NCBI GenBank assembly: GCA_008802785.1
Contig: VUYT01000047.1
Coordinates: 1-64,000 of the forward strand
DNA: 64,000 bases
Direction of reading: 5' to 3'
Origin: Symmetrospora coprosmae
Taxonomy: Eukaryota > Basidiomycota > Cystobasidiomycetes > Symmetrosporaceae
Shown here: one piece after another, positions 1-11,500 of the stretch
Layout of the letters: every line of letters begins with the position of its first letter
Numbering within the stretch: the first letter of the stretch is position 1
Translations under genes and position numbers: made by a program
The notes under the pieces: generated by a model
What the model was told of the DNA's origin: nothing
The model's database searches: none
The model's input: only the letters and a program-made list of their open reading frames with translations

Positions 1-285
1 CCAATGCTGCTCAGTATGATTTTGAGAAGCGCGGAGCAGTGGTAGTCCCTAACAGGGAAGGGCCTGGATCGCCCGGTGATTTCGGTCTTAGCCTGGCTAG
101 AGCGATAATTATTTCTACCAAAACCGCTCCCGCGCGTTGTACTTTTGTTCGGACCTCTCATCCCAATTCCACTGCAGTATCACCACACCTTTTGCTCACG
201 CTCTTTTCTCGATACACCCGCGCACACGCACACACGCGCGCTCAGCAGCACTGCCATCAGCCTGCACCAGCGAGGGAGGGAGGCC
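1..285. other. Intergenic, upstream of first gene
   Basis: No coding signal that I can support. The last part is pyrimidine-rich and carries a CA/CG dinucleotide-rich stretch around 218-240 just before the ATG at 286. This is probably promoter and 5' leader of the gene that follows. Confidence 0.4.
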
Positions 286-2597
286 ATGCAGCTCGAGAGG
301 CAGAGGGAGCCATCGCAGGCTGAGCGGACCGACCGCGTCCGCGACCTCGACGCCGAGCTCGGCCCAGCGCCCTTGCCGCCGGACTTCAGCTCGCTGTATA
401 CTGCGAGACCGTCCATTGCAAGAGCCGTCACCTCGGATGCTGGAACCAGCACTGCGAATGGCCACCTGCTGCCAGTCCAGCAGCAGCAGCAGCCGCAGCT
501 CCCTCGGTCCTTGGTCACGCCGGCGCCACTGGGTGACGTCCGGAGACAGCGTCAAGACAGCTCGTACCTTGCTCAAGAGGTGAGCAAGGATAGACACTAT
601 TGTGGTCCCGTGTGGTTCGCTAGCTAATGCTAAGCTCTGTCGCTCCTCGTTCCATCAGGAAATGCTCGTGTCCCTCTCCGGCGCAGAGGCCACTTTCGTC
701 GAAGCGCTGAGAGCGCTCGTCACGCGGAACTTCCCAACGACAGAGGGCGCGAGCTCGTCTTCATATATTAGTCTAGAGGAGCGAGAAGAGCCTCTTGTGG
801 CGCTCGTAAGCGACCTGCGACGCGCTTCCAGAGCTGCAGCAAACGCTCCCGACAGTCGACACGAGATGAAGCAGGTCACGCAGGAGATAGGGGCACCCGT
901 CGCGAGCCTCACCCCGGAGGAGAGGGTCGACGAGGCCCGCTCGAGGCTAGACCAGCTCGCGCCCTGTCTCGCCAGCAGCGAAAGTGAGGCTCCCATCGCC
1001 AAGAGCCTCTCCTCCATCCTCGGCTGCATCTGCCGCCTACAGACCCTGTACCGCGTCTCGCCTTCTCTAGCTAGCAGTCACGCCTATCGGGCAACGCCGC
1101 TGAACACGCCGGGCCACGAGACGGCCGCATCGACATCGTATTTCTTCCCGGCGGTCAAGTCGCCCGCTGCTGAAACGTCTAGCTCGGCTTCAGCTCAGGG
1201 AGCAGATCGCGACGTCTTCAGCAATCTACATCGGCAGGCCAAGACGCTGCAGTCGTCGCACCTGACGCGGAATGATTCCTACGACAGCGCAAATGCGGTG
1301 ATTGCAGTCGAACAGGCCGAAGTGGAGCTGCTGTGGGGCAGAATCGACGATATGATGGAGGAGGTCTCTTTCGCTTCTCGGCAAGCACAGCACCGTGGGT
1401 TACTGAGGAGAGGGGCGGAACAGACGTTGGTCGGCGCGACTCCAGCAATGGCGAGCGATGATGCGACTTTTGAAGTTCAGCACCACCTGCCGGAGTATGA
1501 AACCGGGCTACCGCCGGAGTACGGGCAGTACGACGGCGTGGACGGAAAGCGTGCGCCTGATGGTGTCGATGGCAAGGCCGTTGCAGACGGAACTACCCTC
1601 CGCCGCAGTACAACAACAGCTTCGCGCCGAGCTCTGCCCGCTTCGGACGAGAAGATGCAGCTCGAGCTCGACAAGATGACGTCGGCCATCGAGCGGCTAT
1701 ACGTCGCCTCGCCGCAGCTCGCCAACCAGCGCGTCGACGCCGTGCGAGCGACTCTGCAGGATCGACAGGCCATGCGGGAGGCCCAGCTTGCAAAGCTCGG
1801 GACAGCAGTCGAGAAGCTCAGCAAGGGCCGCTTGGAGGACCAGCGAGCCACGCTATCCGAGGTTCAGTCTAACTCGGGCTTCTTCAGGAGCGGCCAGGGC
1901 AAGATGGCAAGCCAGCAGAGCAGGATGGAGAGCCTCGAGCTGTTGCTGGACAACATCGACAAAGCGTCCAGCCGGTCAATGAATGATCAGCGAGTCACGA
2001 TGTCGGTGAGGCAGCAGGAGGTACTGCGGGGCGCGCAGCAGACCGCACGAGCTGCAGGGGTGAGTGGTCGAAGCGGATCTGCACAAAAGGTAGGCACGTC
2101 TGACGAGAGCGCCGATCTGTCTACAGCGCGACCTGGCTCTTCTTGACAGTGACGAGTTAGCGTTCCGCGAGCAGCTCTTGGCGAGCTCTGGCAAGGGTCG
2201 CTTGACTTCGCAGGACGCCTCATTCACCCTCGGCCGCCCGCACCAGCAATCTGCCCCTGCGAGCCGTATGTCATTCGACCCTGCGTCCATCAGCATCTCC
2301 GACATGAAGCGCCGCTCCTTTGTGCATGTCTACGATCACGACGACTCGCCTGCATCGCAGTCCATGCGTGCTCGCTCGAGCTCGGTCGGCGCGCTTCCCA
2401 TTCCACCGCCTCCACCTATACCTGCGCACCACTACCAGTCGCAGACCAGCCAGGCGGATAAGACAGTCAAGAAGCGCTTCTCAGTCTCGAGACTCCTCGG
2501 AGGCAATCAGAATGCCAATACGGGCTCACGCAAGCTCAGCAAAGGTGCTCCCACCTCGACTTCTCGGCCAAACTCCTTTCACGGCGAAAGTGAGTGA
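286..2597 (+). CDS. Coiled-coil, Ser-rich protein; probably N-terminal half of a HECT_2 fusion
   Basis: Three exons fit: 286-580, 659-2089 and 2127-2589/2597. The second intron is only 37 nt. The start is the ATG at 286 (MQLERQ). The product has a Gln-rich stretch near residue 65, a charged helical region around residues 450-560 that looks coiled-coil (LDKMTSAIERLY, QLAKLGTAVEKLSKGRLEDQ), and a basic Ser-rich tail (KKRFSVSRLLGG). I do not recognise the family with certainty; fungal Uds1-like septation proteins are a guess. A stop at 2595-2597 would end it. However, a consensus donor (GTGAGT, 2590) overlaps that stop and joins in frame to the HECT_2 exon starting at 2677, so this may be one gene with the next entry. 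Confidence 0.7.
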
Positions 2598-2676
2598 GTT
2601 CTGACTTCATTCTCGCGGCCAGGCGGCGCATCCTCCAGGCTACACTCTGACTCGAATTCTGCTTGTCAATGCGCAG

Positions 2677-4592
2677 TGCCTCTTCAGCTACAATATACGG
2701 TGGAGGAGCTGAAGAATGTCGGGACATTGACGCTTCGGGCGTGGGACGAGCGCTTTGAAAGCACGCCACCCAAGTCCGACCCGGCGGGCATGGACATGAC
2801 AGCAGTGGCGAGAGAAGCCTGGAGCTTCTCATTCGCCGGTCCGACCATTCTCAGCGTGAACATGGGCAACACTGGCGCCAGCGGGAACCCGCACAGCAAA
2901 TCACATGTCCGCTTGCCTGTAAGCGCCGACCCTGCCACCGGACCAAATGGCAAGATGGATGCAGTCTTCAAGGCAGACCACTTCGAGCTGCGCCTGCGGA
3001 CGGCCGAGGCATCGCAGACGACCCGCCCGCGGGACGATCTGGAGATATCGCACCCATACACCGCCAAGGAGTTCCGGGCGCATGCTGGCGTGCTGCTCGT
3101 GTGCGTTGCGTGCGGTGCGAGCCTGGCCGACCTGCGCAGCGTGACGCGCTTCAACGACCTGCCGTCCGAGCACTGGGCGGACCTGCTCGATGCGTGGATG
3201 TGCCACCAGGACCAGACGCTCAGCGAGGAGCTCATCGCCAAGGGCAACAACATCTGGCCGAAGGAGTCTCAGGCGCTCATTGGCTCGACTGGCATCGTCC
3301 TCGCTGCCTCGAACACCTGCAACTGGACTGTAGCAAGTGATCTTGAGGTGAGTCTACTAGCTATCGTGCGGTACTTTGCGTCTCTATTCGACCTTCTCGC
3401 CTCTGCCTTGTTGGTGTGAACGATCGTCACTTAGCTTGACTACGAAAAGTCGGACTCAAAAGAAGGCCAGCTCCCGCATCTCGTTTCAAGCTTGTCTACC
3501 GGTAATGGAAGCCAGATCGAAGCTCGCTGCAAGCGTCGGTCTGGCTGACTTGTCTATAGCCGGGCAAGAGATTCACTCTCACGAGGGCTGGGTCGATACC
3601 CGAGATCCAAGATCACACGGATGTGCGATGAGAGCGACTGCAGATCTTTCGAGACATGCACGCGCCTCTGCTGCCACCTAGTCACCAATACGAAACAGAC
3701 CTTCCCTCTCCCCACAAGCTTCAGAGCTGCGGACGGCTAAATTGGTGTCCACATACTTAGCTGATTTTGCCTGCCGGTGTTCCTGCTTTGTCTCCTCGAT
3801 TTCGTCACAACGCAGCCGACTCAGGCATCTGATGGCAAGTGGCAAGCCATCAGGTGCGGAACGTGCGCTGCCCTGGTTGGCAAGAGCTCCGCCGGTCCGC
3901 GTCGCGAGATCAAGGAGGAGAAGGCGTACATTCGCTTTGCTAAACTTGCCGTCCAGCCGGACTCGTGAGTTCAGAGACGATCTGTGTTATTGGCTCACTG
4001 GTTGCTGACGCTGTGCCTTCCTACGTCGCTGCGTTACAGTCGAAGCAATATGACTGTTCATCCACTCTCTTCGCACATCACCAGTGCCATGCTGGAGACG
4101 TCCTTGTCTCGAGCAGTGCACCGCTTTGTAGTGGAGGACGAAGAGACGTTCACGCCCCGCATGGTCGTGAGTCATCCAATCGAGCTACTCTATGGCGCGC
4201 AGCAGACGGCTAATCCCACATACACCCGGCGCGACAGCTCTGGCTCTTCAACCCCTTCGTCCGCATCTTCTCGAATCACGCTAGCTTCATGCACGAAGCG
4301 CCCATCACTGCTTGCAAGATTCTCTATCGATCCAGCCCGGATCTGGACGAGTGAGTCCAATTCGGCTTGGCAGCCATTGCAGATCTTCTGTCACGCAGCT
4401 GACATGGCTCGTGCGCGCTTGTGCAGATCCAGCATTGACGAGCTGCTGGCCGGCTCTGAGCATGAGACCCTGATTTACCCGTCGAGAATTTGTTCCCAGC
4501 TAGCAGAGCTGCTGGACCAGAGCACGATCATCTACCCGCGCTCGCAGCAGCGGCTCGGCGAGTGGACAGTCGGCTGGCTATTGCGTCGATGA
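2677..4592 (+). CDS. UBE3D: HECT_2 (UBE3D/Ipa1-type) E3 ubiquitin ligase
   Basis: The protein matches the UBE3D/Ipa1 family (pfam HECT_2), E2-binding ubiquitin ligases that are cytosolic or nuclear. Diagnostic blocks in order: VCVACGASL then LPSEHWADLLDAWMCH (about 3098-3205), IRCGTCAALVG (about 3850), LWLFNPFVRIFSNH (about 4240) and CKILYRSSPDLDE (about 4310). The Cys pairs and the LPSE-W-CH block are the family's metal-binding signature. Clear introns are 3348-3434 and 3965-4039, plus two more after 4160 and 4350. The stretch 3540-3830 is not fully resolved and must hold at least one more intron. There is no ATG at the start of the domain: the first exon is entered through the 2590-2676 intron, which rebuilds an ATG codon across the junction. 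It is therefore either fused to the upstream gene or shares its transcript. Confidence 0.85.
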
Positions 4593-4905
4593 GTCCGACG
4601 CCGATCGACTGCTGCGATCTGCCGCCTGGACGACATTTGTAAGCGCGGTGCAGTCAGTGCAGTCCAATATTCATGCAGTTGCTTAGAATCCGGCCTTTTG
4701 TAGTCAAGAGCAGGCCCTCGTTTCTGTTGTATCCACGAATGTGACGTCGTGTACTTGTCACTGCCGCAAAGGGCCATAGTGCGGCCTTCGTTACGACTTT
4801 CTCCTGTCCTGTACCTCTCGCATGATCTGTTTGTAGGAGGACGCTGCCACATGGCTCTGTACGACGTGCATTGACGGCGGAAAGCCTCGACTACATCAAT
4901 CTCGG
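4593..4905. other. Intergenic between convergent genes
   Basis: Space between the HECT_2 stop on the plus strand and the LRR protein stop on the minus strand. No gene seen. It presumably holds both 3' ends. Confidence 0.4.
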
Positions 4906-6721
4906 TCATGCAGCTCTCCGCTGGTACTCCATACAGCCCACGACGCCGAGTAACGCCCACTTGTTATCCAAGCTGATCCTGCCTTGGTCCCGTGCATCCC
5001 CTCTCGCAGGACTCGCTCTCCCCGCGCCGTTGCCGGGGAAGCTATGCGTCATACCGGATAGGGTGGCCCTGTCCTGCGCAATGGCCAGGACGCGGTTAAA
5101 CTGCGCTTCTGACAGAGGTGAGGCAAAGACGGGCTGAGGTGGCTGCGTGACAGTGTACGTCGATGCGTGTGCAGGTGATGGGGGCAGAGCGACAGGCTCG
5201 AGCGTCGTGAACACACGGAGGATACAGCTGACTAGCTCCGGCGGTAGGCGGAGAAGAGGGCTGGAAGTGGCGGTGGATGGCGACATGGGTACCGTCGAAT
5301 AGGTAGTGTAGCTCGCAACGCTTGCCTTTGGCGCTCCACTCAGACTCGCTGCCTGGAACGTGTCGGCGACATCGTCGGCCCCGAGCTGCGCCTTGATGCT
5401 GTCGGGACTTGCTCTGGGTCGCTTGGCGTGGAGCAACACACGAGCAACGGGAAGCAGCAGAAGTGCAGTCTGCCTCGTTGCCACCCGCAGGAGCACATTC
5501 CGCATCAGGCCCTCGACCAAGTAGGTCTTCAACTCTGCGTATGGCAGATCATCCCCCAGCAAGGTGTTGTCGCCCGATTTGCTGTCGTTGACGAGACTGT
5601 CTGGCAGGGGAACGGCCGTCTCGGCTCCTGTAGGTTCTCCGTCTTCGTCTAGTTCAGGTAGTGCTCGTCCATTGGAGGCGAGCTCCAGACATTGCAGCGA
5701 GGTGTTTAGGCCGGCGTAGACGACCTTGGCGAGGCGGTTCGTACCGAAGATGTCGGTCCCGAGGGCGTTGGCATTGAGCTGATGAGTCAGAGACGACGCC
5801 ACGTCAGCTCAGGTCGACGAGGGGCAGTCAGAAGTTGGTTAGAGGGCCCACTTCTAGATGGGCCAGTCTCCCGCCCTTGCCCGGATCGCTCAGCCACAAG
5901 GCTATCGTCCGCGCATCCTCTGGCTCGAGAGCACAGGCATTCAGCTGAAGCTGGACCAGGCTAGTCGGCTCGAGGTGCTTGAAGAAGGCGCGTAGGTTTT
6001 CCGGACTAGAAGCGATCCCGGTATTGCTTGTAAGCGAGAGCGAGAGGAGGGACGACGACTTGTGCGAGAGGGCGGTCGAGAGGAGATGCGGGGTCGCGCT
6101 TGATGATGGGGACAGGCATATTGCGTTGTTGGAGAGGATGAGCTCTGTGATTGTCGGCAGCTGCGAGATTGGCGGGGCCGAGGGCAGCAGCAGGTACCGG
6201 ATGATGGCGTCGAGACCGCGGTCGGTGATGCCGTTCGAAGCTGTGGGGACGAGCGTCGGTGGCGAAAGAGTTGGACGGGAATGCAGATGGAAGCGGAAAG
6301 AGTGGCATCGGCGTCAGGATCTCTGCGTGAGGATGAATGCATCGCGTTCACGTTGGCGATGTAGCGTGGCGGCACGCACACAGGTTGAGCTCCTTGAGCG
6401 GGGCAATCAGTCTGCCTCTCCGGCGGAGGTCGAGGATGCCGGAGCACAGCGCTTCCACCCCATCATCGCCGAGGTGGTTGTGCGAGAGAGTGATGCGCGT
6501 GCAGAATGGGTTCTGCGAGTAGCTGCGGAGGACCTGGCTGGTGTGGAATCAGCGTCGACTATCTGGCTGGCTGCCTCCCAGCGAGAACGTGACGTCGCCG
6601 CGAGCGAGGCAGCAGGCAGCAAGCCAGCAAGCGGCCCCCGACCTACCGTCATTGCGCCCGATGCGCCAGTGAGGCCGCTGTCATGGTACGATATGTGATA
6701 CAGTGCAGGTGCTAGAGCCAT
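4906..6721 (-). CDS. Leucine-rich-repeat (RNI-like) protein
   Basis: The start is the ATG at 6721-6719 (MALAPALYHI). Exon 1 ends at 6647 and exon 2 starts at 6533. Exon 2 joins an exon ending near 6390 so that the repeat LKELNLSSNGITDRG is completed across a splice. At least four ribonuclease-inhibitor-type repeats are visible: ITLSHNHLGDDGVEAL, LKELNLSSNGITDRGLDAII, ITELILSNNAI, LVQLQLNACALEPEDA and LQCLELASNGRALPE. The C-terminal 150 residues are Ser/Pro/Ala-rich and non-repetitive, with LLRLPPELVSCILRVF resembling a short helical box. Such proteins act as protein-binding scaffolds. The specific role is unknown, and nothing in the neighbours suggests one. Confidence 0.8.
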
Positions 6722-6843
6722 GTTCGTGGATGATGGTGTATGGAGGAATGGATGAAGCAAGCCGGACCTGTTCTCTAGCTCAGGGACGAGCACGGCTCTT
6801 CTGCCTTCGGCCATCCAGCTGGTATAGCATACAGCTCTCAGAA

Positions 6844-8264
6844 ATGGTGCAGGAAACATCGCACACCGAGGTCTCGACCCTCAAGTACAGGGACGTCGAC
6901 TACATTGTCTTTTCGGACTTTGACGGTGGGCAGCTGCTCTGCAAAACCCGTGGAAGAGGGGACGCGCTCTCGTCGACGTGCAGAGAGGGGCTGACCTCCC
7001 TGGAACTGGCTCGCTCGCTCGCTCACAGGGACGATAACGACCGAGGTGCGAGGTGGAACATGGCACGAAGGCAATGTGTATCCCTTCTGACCCGCAGTGC
7101 CCGTGCTTGCGCTCCTGCCGGCGATCCCTGCTCCAGGACAGGTACGCCAGGGACACGCCCCAGGACCGACACCGGACAACTTGCGCTGACTGTGCGCACA
7201 CGCTCTTGTACCACCTCAGCAATGACCACATGACGGACAACCTCGGGTTCGGCCGCGAGCGAAGGCAAGCACTCAACCAGGACGTCCTGCACAACCGGAC
7301 CACTTTCCGCGACTCGTTCCGGGAGATGCTGGCGTCAGTCTCCGAGACGACCAGCTTCGAAGACTGCCAGCGCATCTTGAAGAAGAGTGCGTGTATCAGT
7401 TTGCCCGCAGTGCCCATTGGCCTTCACAGCGCACATGACTCCGCCCTATCTGATGCAACCAACCGCCACTCGCAGACATCAAGCTTGACCCAGGCTTCAA
7501 GGAGTTCTTCGGTGAGCCTGACCTTTCAGTTGTCTTTCAAGTGTGCACCAAGCTGAGAGCAGCCTCTTACTCGACGCTCGCACAGACTGGGCCAAGAGCG
7601 CAAAGGTGCCCGTGGTGATTGTCTCATCCGGCATGGTACCCATCATCCGCTCGATCCTCGAGAACCTGCTCGGCCCCGAGGATGCCAGCCAGATGGAGAT
7701 CATTGCGAACGAGGTCGACGTCAAGCCCGATGGCAAGTTTGAGATTGTGTTCCGGCATCCAGAGTCCGGCTTTGGGCACGACAAGTCCAAGGCTCTGCGT
7801 ATCTACAAAAATCTCGAAGGAAAGAGGCCGACCATCTTTTTCTGCGGCGATGGCGTCAGCGACATGTGAGTGCCTTCGCCCTCGCCATCGCGCTCGTGCG
7901 GCGGGCGAGTTCGCGCCCTGATGTCAGGCTGCGTCACTGGCAGGTCGGCCGCTGGCGAGTCGGACGTGCTCTTCTGCAAGCTCCTACCTAGCAGCAACAA
8001 CGACCTGGCCAAGCACTGCCTGAAGGAGTCGGTCCCATTCGTGCCCTTTTACACTTTCACCGAGGTGCGCATGACACGCGGGTCTTCCGCTGCTTGCGCC
8101 CGTTGCGGGAGTTGCGCGCGGAAATGTCATAGCTCACTGGTCGCCTGTTATTCCCTGCATGTGTACAGGTCAAGAAGCACTGCCAAGAGGTCGTTGAAGG
8201 TCGGCAGTCTGTGCAGGAGCTGGTAGCAGCAGGACAAAAGGCCGCGTCTGAGGCCGACATCTAG
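6844..8264 (+). CDS. PYP1: HAD phosphatase of the Pyp1 (YNL010W) family
   Basis: The 267-residue product follows yeast Pyp1, a HAD phosphatase acting on sugar-alcohol phosphates (a metabolite-repair enzyme). HAD motif I is FSDFDGTITTEDSND, motif II VVIVSSG, then GFGHDKS and motif IV FCGDGVSD. Eight exons keep frame throughout: 6844-6925, 7029-7045, 7137-7141, 7220-7386, 7476-7511, 7586-7865, 7944-8064 and 8169-8264. The second and third exons are only 17 and 5 nt. They are needed because the family's DGTxTxEDSND block is otherwise missing, and each is flanked by AG and GT. Downstream, LDPGF and KSVPF-like blocks also match. The ATG at 6844 gives MVQETSHTEV before the catalytic motif; length is close to the yeast protein. 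Confidence 0.93.
7137..7141 (+). other. 5-nt micro-exon of the Pyp1-like gene
   Basis: The bases gacag sit between CCAG and GTACGC. With the exon ending at 7045 and the exon starting at 7220 they encode the DS of EDSND, which is near-invariant in this phosphatase family. Confidence 0.8.
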
Positions 8265-8404
8265 AGCAAGACGGTAGAGCACCACCCTTGTTTGTACACA
8301 CATAGACTAGACTTACAGTAGACGCTATAGACTGTTCTAGCTTGCATAAGATTTGGAGGAAAGCCTTGCCCCTCTGCCCTTGCCACACTGGCTGCCCACG
8401 CTCG

Positions 8405-8410
8405 ACGCGT
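8405..8410. promoter_or_regulatory. MCB-like ACGCGT box upstream of POL1
   Basis: ACGCGT lies 91 bases before the POL1 ATG. In yeasts this hexamer is the MBF site in promoters of replication genes. The hexamer is also frequent by chance in this GC-rich sequence, so the assignment is tentative. Confidence 0.35.
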
Positions 8411-8500
8411 CTTTCCCTTGCCCGCTGTTGCTCTCCGACCTGCTCCTCTGCTCAGCTTCGCAAGGCAACAACTGCAAGGCAGCAGGGAGGCATACCCACG

Positions 8501-11500
8501 ATGGCAGACAGAAAAGCACGCCTGGCCAAGCTCGAGGAGCTCAAGCGAGCGCGGTCCGGCGAAGGGAGCCGCTCCAAGGAATACAAGGTGCGTCGGCCGG
8601 TCGGGAGATGGGCGCGTACATGGGCGACCGACAGCGAGGAAGGGAGACAGCAGCAGCAGCAAGGCGGAGCACAGTCACTGATACATGCTGCCTATGCTGC
8701 TCATTGCGGTCTGCAGGAAGCTCGCAGCAACAAGATCTACGATGAGGTGGACGATGAAGAGTACCGCACCGTCGTCCGGGCGCGTCTGGACGAGGACGAC
8801 TTTATCGAGGACGACGGATGCGAGGGCTACATCGACAACGGCGAGGACGACTGGGACAGACGGCGTAGAGGCAGCGACGAGGAAGATGACGAGGATGACA
8901 GCGACGACGGAGGTCAGTCCATACCCTGCTGTGATGGGCTGCTCCCGCTGACGCGCGACGCGTACCGCCGGCCTTTGTCCCTTCCCCTCCCCTCACCTAT
9001 CTCCGCAGGCCGCAAGAAGAAGAAAGGCAAGAAGGCGGCGACTGGCAAGAATGGCAAAGAGAATGGCAATGGTTCTGCTGCTGGTGGCCCCGCCGCTGGC
9101 AAAGCGCCTAACGGCAAGGCAAAGAAGCCGCTGCCCCCACCTCGGCCCATCCTCGCCAACCCGTACAAGAAGGAGATTTCGGCAGCAAAGGAGGATGACT
9201 TTATGGCAGACCTGCTTGGCGACCTCGATGCTGCCCCTCGCTCTATCTCCCCACCGCTCAAGAAGCGCAAAGCCCTCACCTCGTCTGCCCAATTCAGTGG
9301 GAGCGGCAGCCTGAACGGCCTGCGCTCGTCACACGCAGCAAGCAGCAGCAGCTTGATGTCTTCTGACCCAGTCACCGGCCCAGAGTCTTCGCAATATGCC
9401 GGAGATACGGGCCCATCCTCAGACGGACTCTTTGACGTCGATGCAGACACGAGCCGGACGTCCAAGAAGGCCAGGGTGTCTGGAGCGGAGGACAAGCTCG
9501 ACAGCCTCGCCTTCGATCTCGATCTCGACAACGATGACTTCAACAACACTTTTGACGGCGACGATATGGCCATGGAGCTCTTTCCCGAGATGCGGGACAA
9601 GGACAAGAAGGCCTCTGGCGCGGCAAAGGCAGGCGCGGAGGACGACGAGGAGGACGACGAGATGCAGGTCAAGCAGGTCAAGAAAGCCAAGCCAGGCGGC
9701 AAGCGGCAGCAGCTCGTCAACTCCACATCGACGAAAGTCAAGCCTGCTTCCGCGCTGGTGGTCAAGGCGCAGGAGCTGGACGAGTACAAGCCTGCCTCGC
9801 TCGACATCAAGCCCGTCACGACCCTGCAGGACAAGAAGAAGGACAGGGGAATGGACTGGCAGCTGGCAGCTGCGCAAGTCACGCTCGAGGGCGACGAGAA
9901 TGGAACTGCGCCCATTGCAGGGAGCGAGGATGTCGATATCTTCTCCGCTGCCCCGACGGCACGCTCGACAAAGAAGATCAAGGCACCTTCCGCGGGAGGT
10001 GGCTCGCTCAAGACTGCCAAAGTCCAGGCGCTTGAGGAGGACGGCTCGGTCCGCTTTTACTGGCTGGACTATGTCGAGACGAACGGGGTCCTCCATTTCA
10101 TCGGCAAGGTCTTCGACAAAGAGACCAAGAAATACGTCTCAAGCTGCGTGACGGTGGAAGGCATCGACCGGAACCTCTTTGTGCTCCCGAGACAGAGCAT
10201 GTCGGATGGGAGGTCGACCATAAGCAGGCTAACACAAGGCGCGGCAGCTGACGATCGTGCTTCCCCCCACAGAGTACGGCAACGAGCTCGACCCCCCTTC
10301 TGAAGAGGAAGTCTATGACGACTTTGGCGAAGTGGCATCGAAGGCTGGCATCAAAGACTGGATCGGAAGCCACGTCCAGCGGAAATACGCTTTCGAGCTC
10401 CCGGACGTTCCGCAAGGGGAGGCCAGCTACATGAAGGTGCTCTACTCATACGACCAGCCTCAGCTGCCGTTCAATTGCTCGGGAAAGACGTTCAGCAGGG
10501 TCTTCGGAACAAACACATCCGCTTTTGAGCTGTTTGTTCTCAAGCGCAAGATTATGGGCCCGTGCTGGCTCAATATCCAGGAGCCAGAGTTCAGCGACAA
10601 GGCGGTGAGCAATCTCTGGACTCCAATGACGAGCAAGAGCTGACTCGCTCTCATCGACAGATCTCGTGGTGCAAGCTGGAGATTAACGTCAGCGACCCGA
10701 AGACGGTCAAGCCCTTTTCCGAGAACGACGAATCCGCGCCGAAGGAGATGCCACCTCTAACCGTCATGTCACTTTCCGCGCGGAGCATTGTCAACCACCA
10801 AGCGAACAAGAAGGAGATTGTCTCTACGTGTGCTCGAGTGTGGCAAGACAGTAGGTCGTCGCGATTATGGCACGGAGAGATCGGTTGCGGCGCAAAGTCA
10901 GACCACTGACACCGTTGCGCCACTTGGCAGTGAACATCGATGACCCTACGCCCATTGAGCGGCAACCGTGTGCGGTTCACACGTCCGTTCGCCCATTACT
11001 GGGCGACTACCCCGCCGGCTTTGACGGCCTGGCCAAGTCTCAAAAGAGCAAGATCCTCATGGCCCAGAACGAGCGACACCTCCTTAACCACCTGCTGCTC
11101 ATCATCCAGAAGGTCGATCCGGACGTCATTGTCGGGCACGAGTTCTCGAGTGTCCTGCTCGACGTGCTTCTGCACCGCTTGCGAGACCTAAAAGCAGACC
11201 ACTACTCGCGGGTTGGACGCTTCAGACGCATGAAGTGGCCTCGGCTACGTGCAGGCATGAACTCGGGCCTGCTGAGCGGCCGACTTGTGTGCGACCTCGC
11301 TAGCGAGGGCTCGAAGGTGAGCTGCCAGCCTGTCCCAAGGGTGCTATATCTGAGCTGACGTCCTGACTCGACTATTCAGAGCATGATTCAATCTACCACT
11401 TGGTCGCTCACCGAGATGTGCCAGTCGATCCTGAAGATTGACCGCGAGGACATTGACCCAGACGACACGCCAGACTACTTTGACAAGTATGCGCCTCCGA

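Noticed and set aside
8914-10020. 368-codon open frame antisense to POL1
   Set aside because: Shadow of the POL1 reading frame caused by codon bias; Ser/Leu-rich with no domain.
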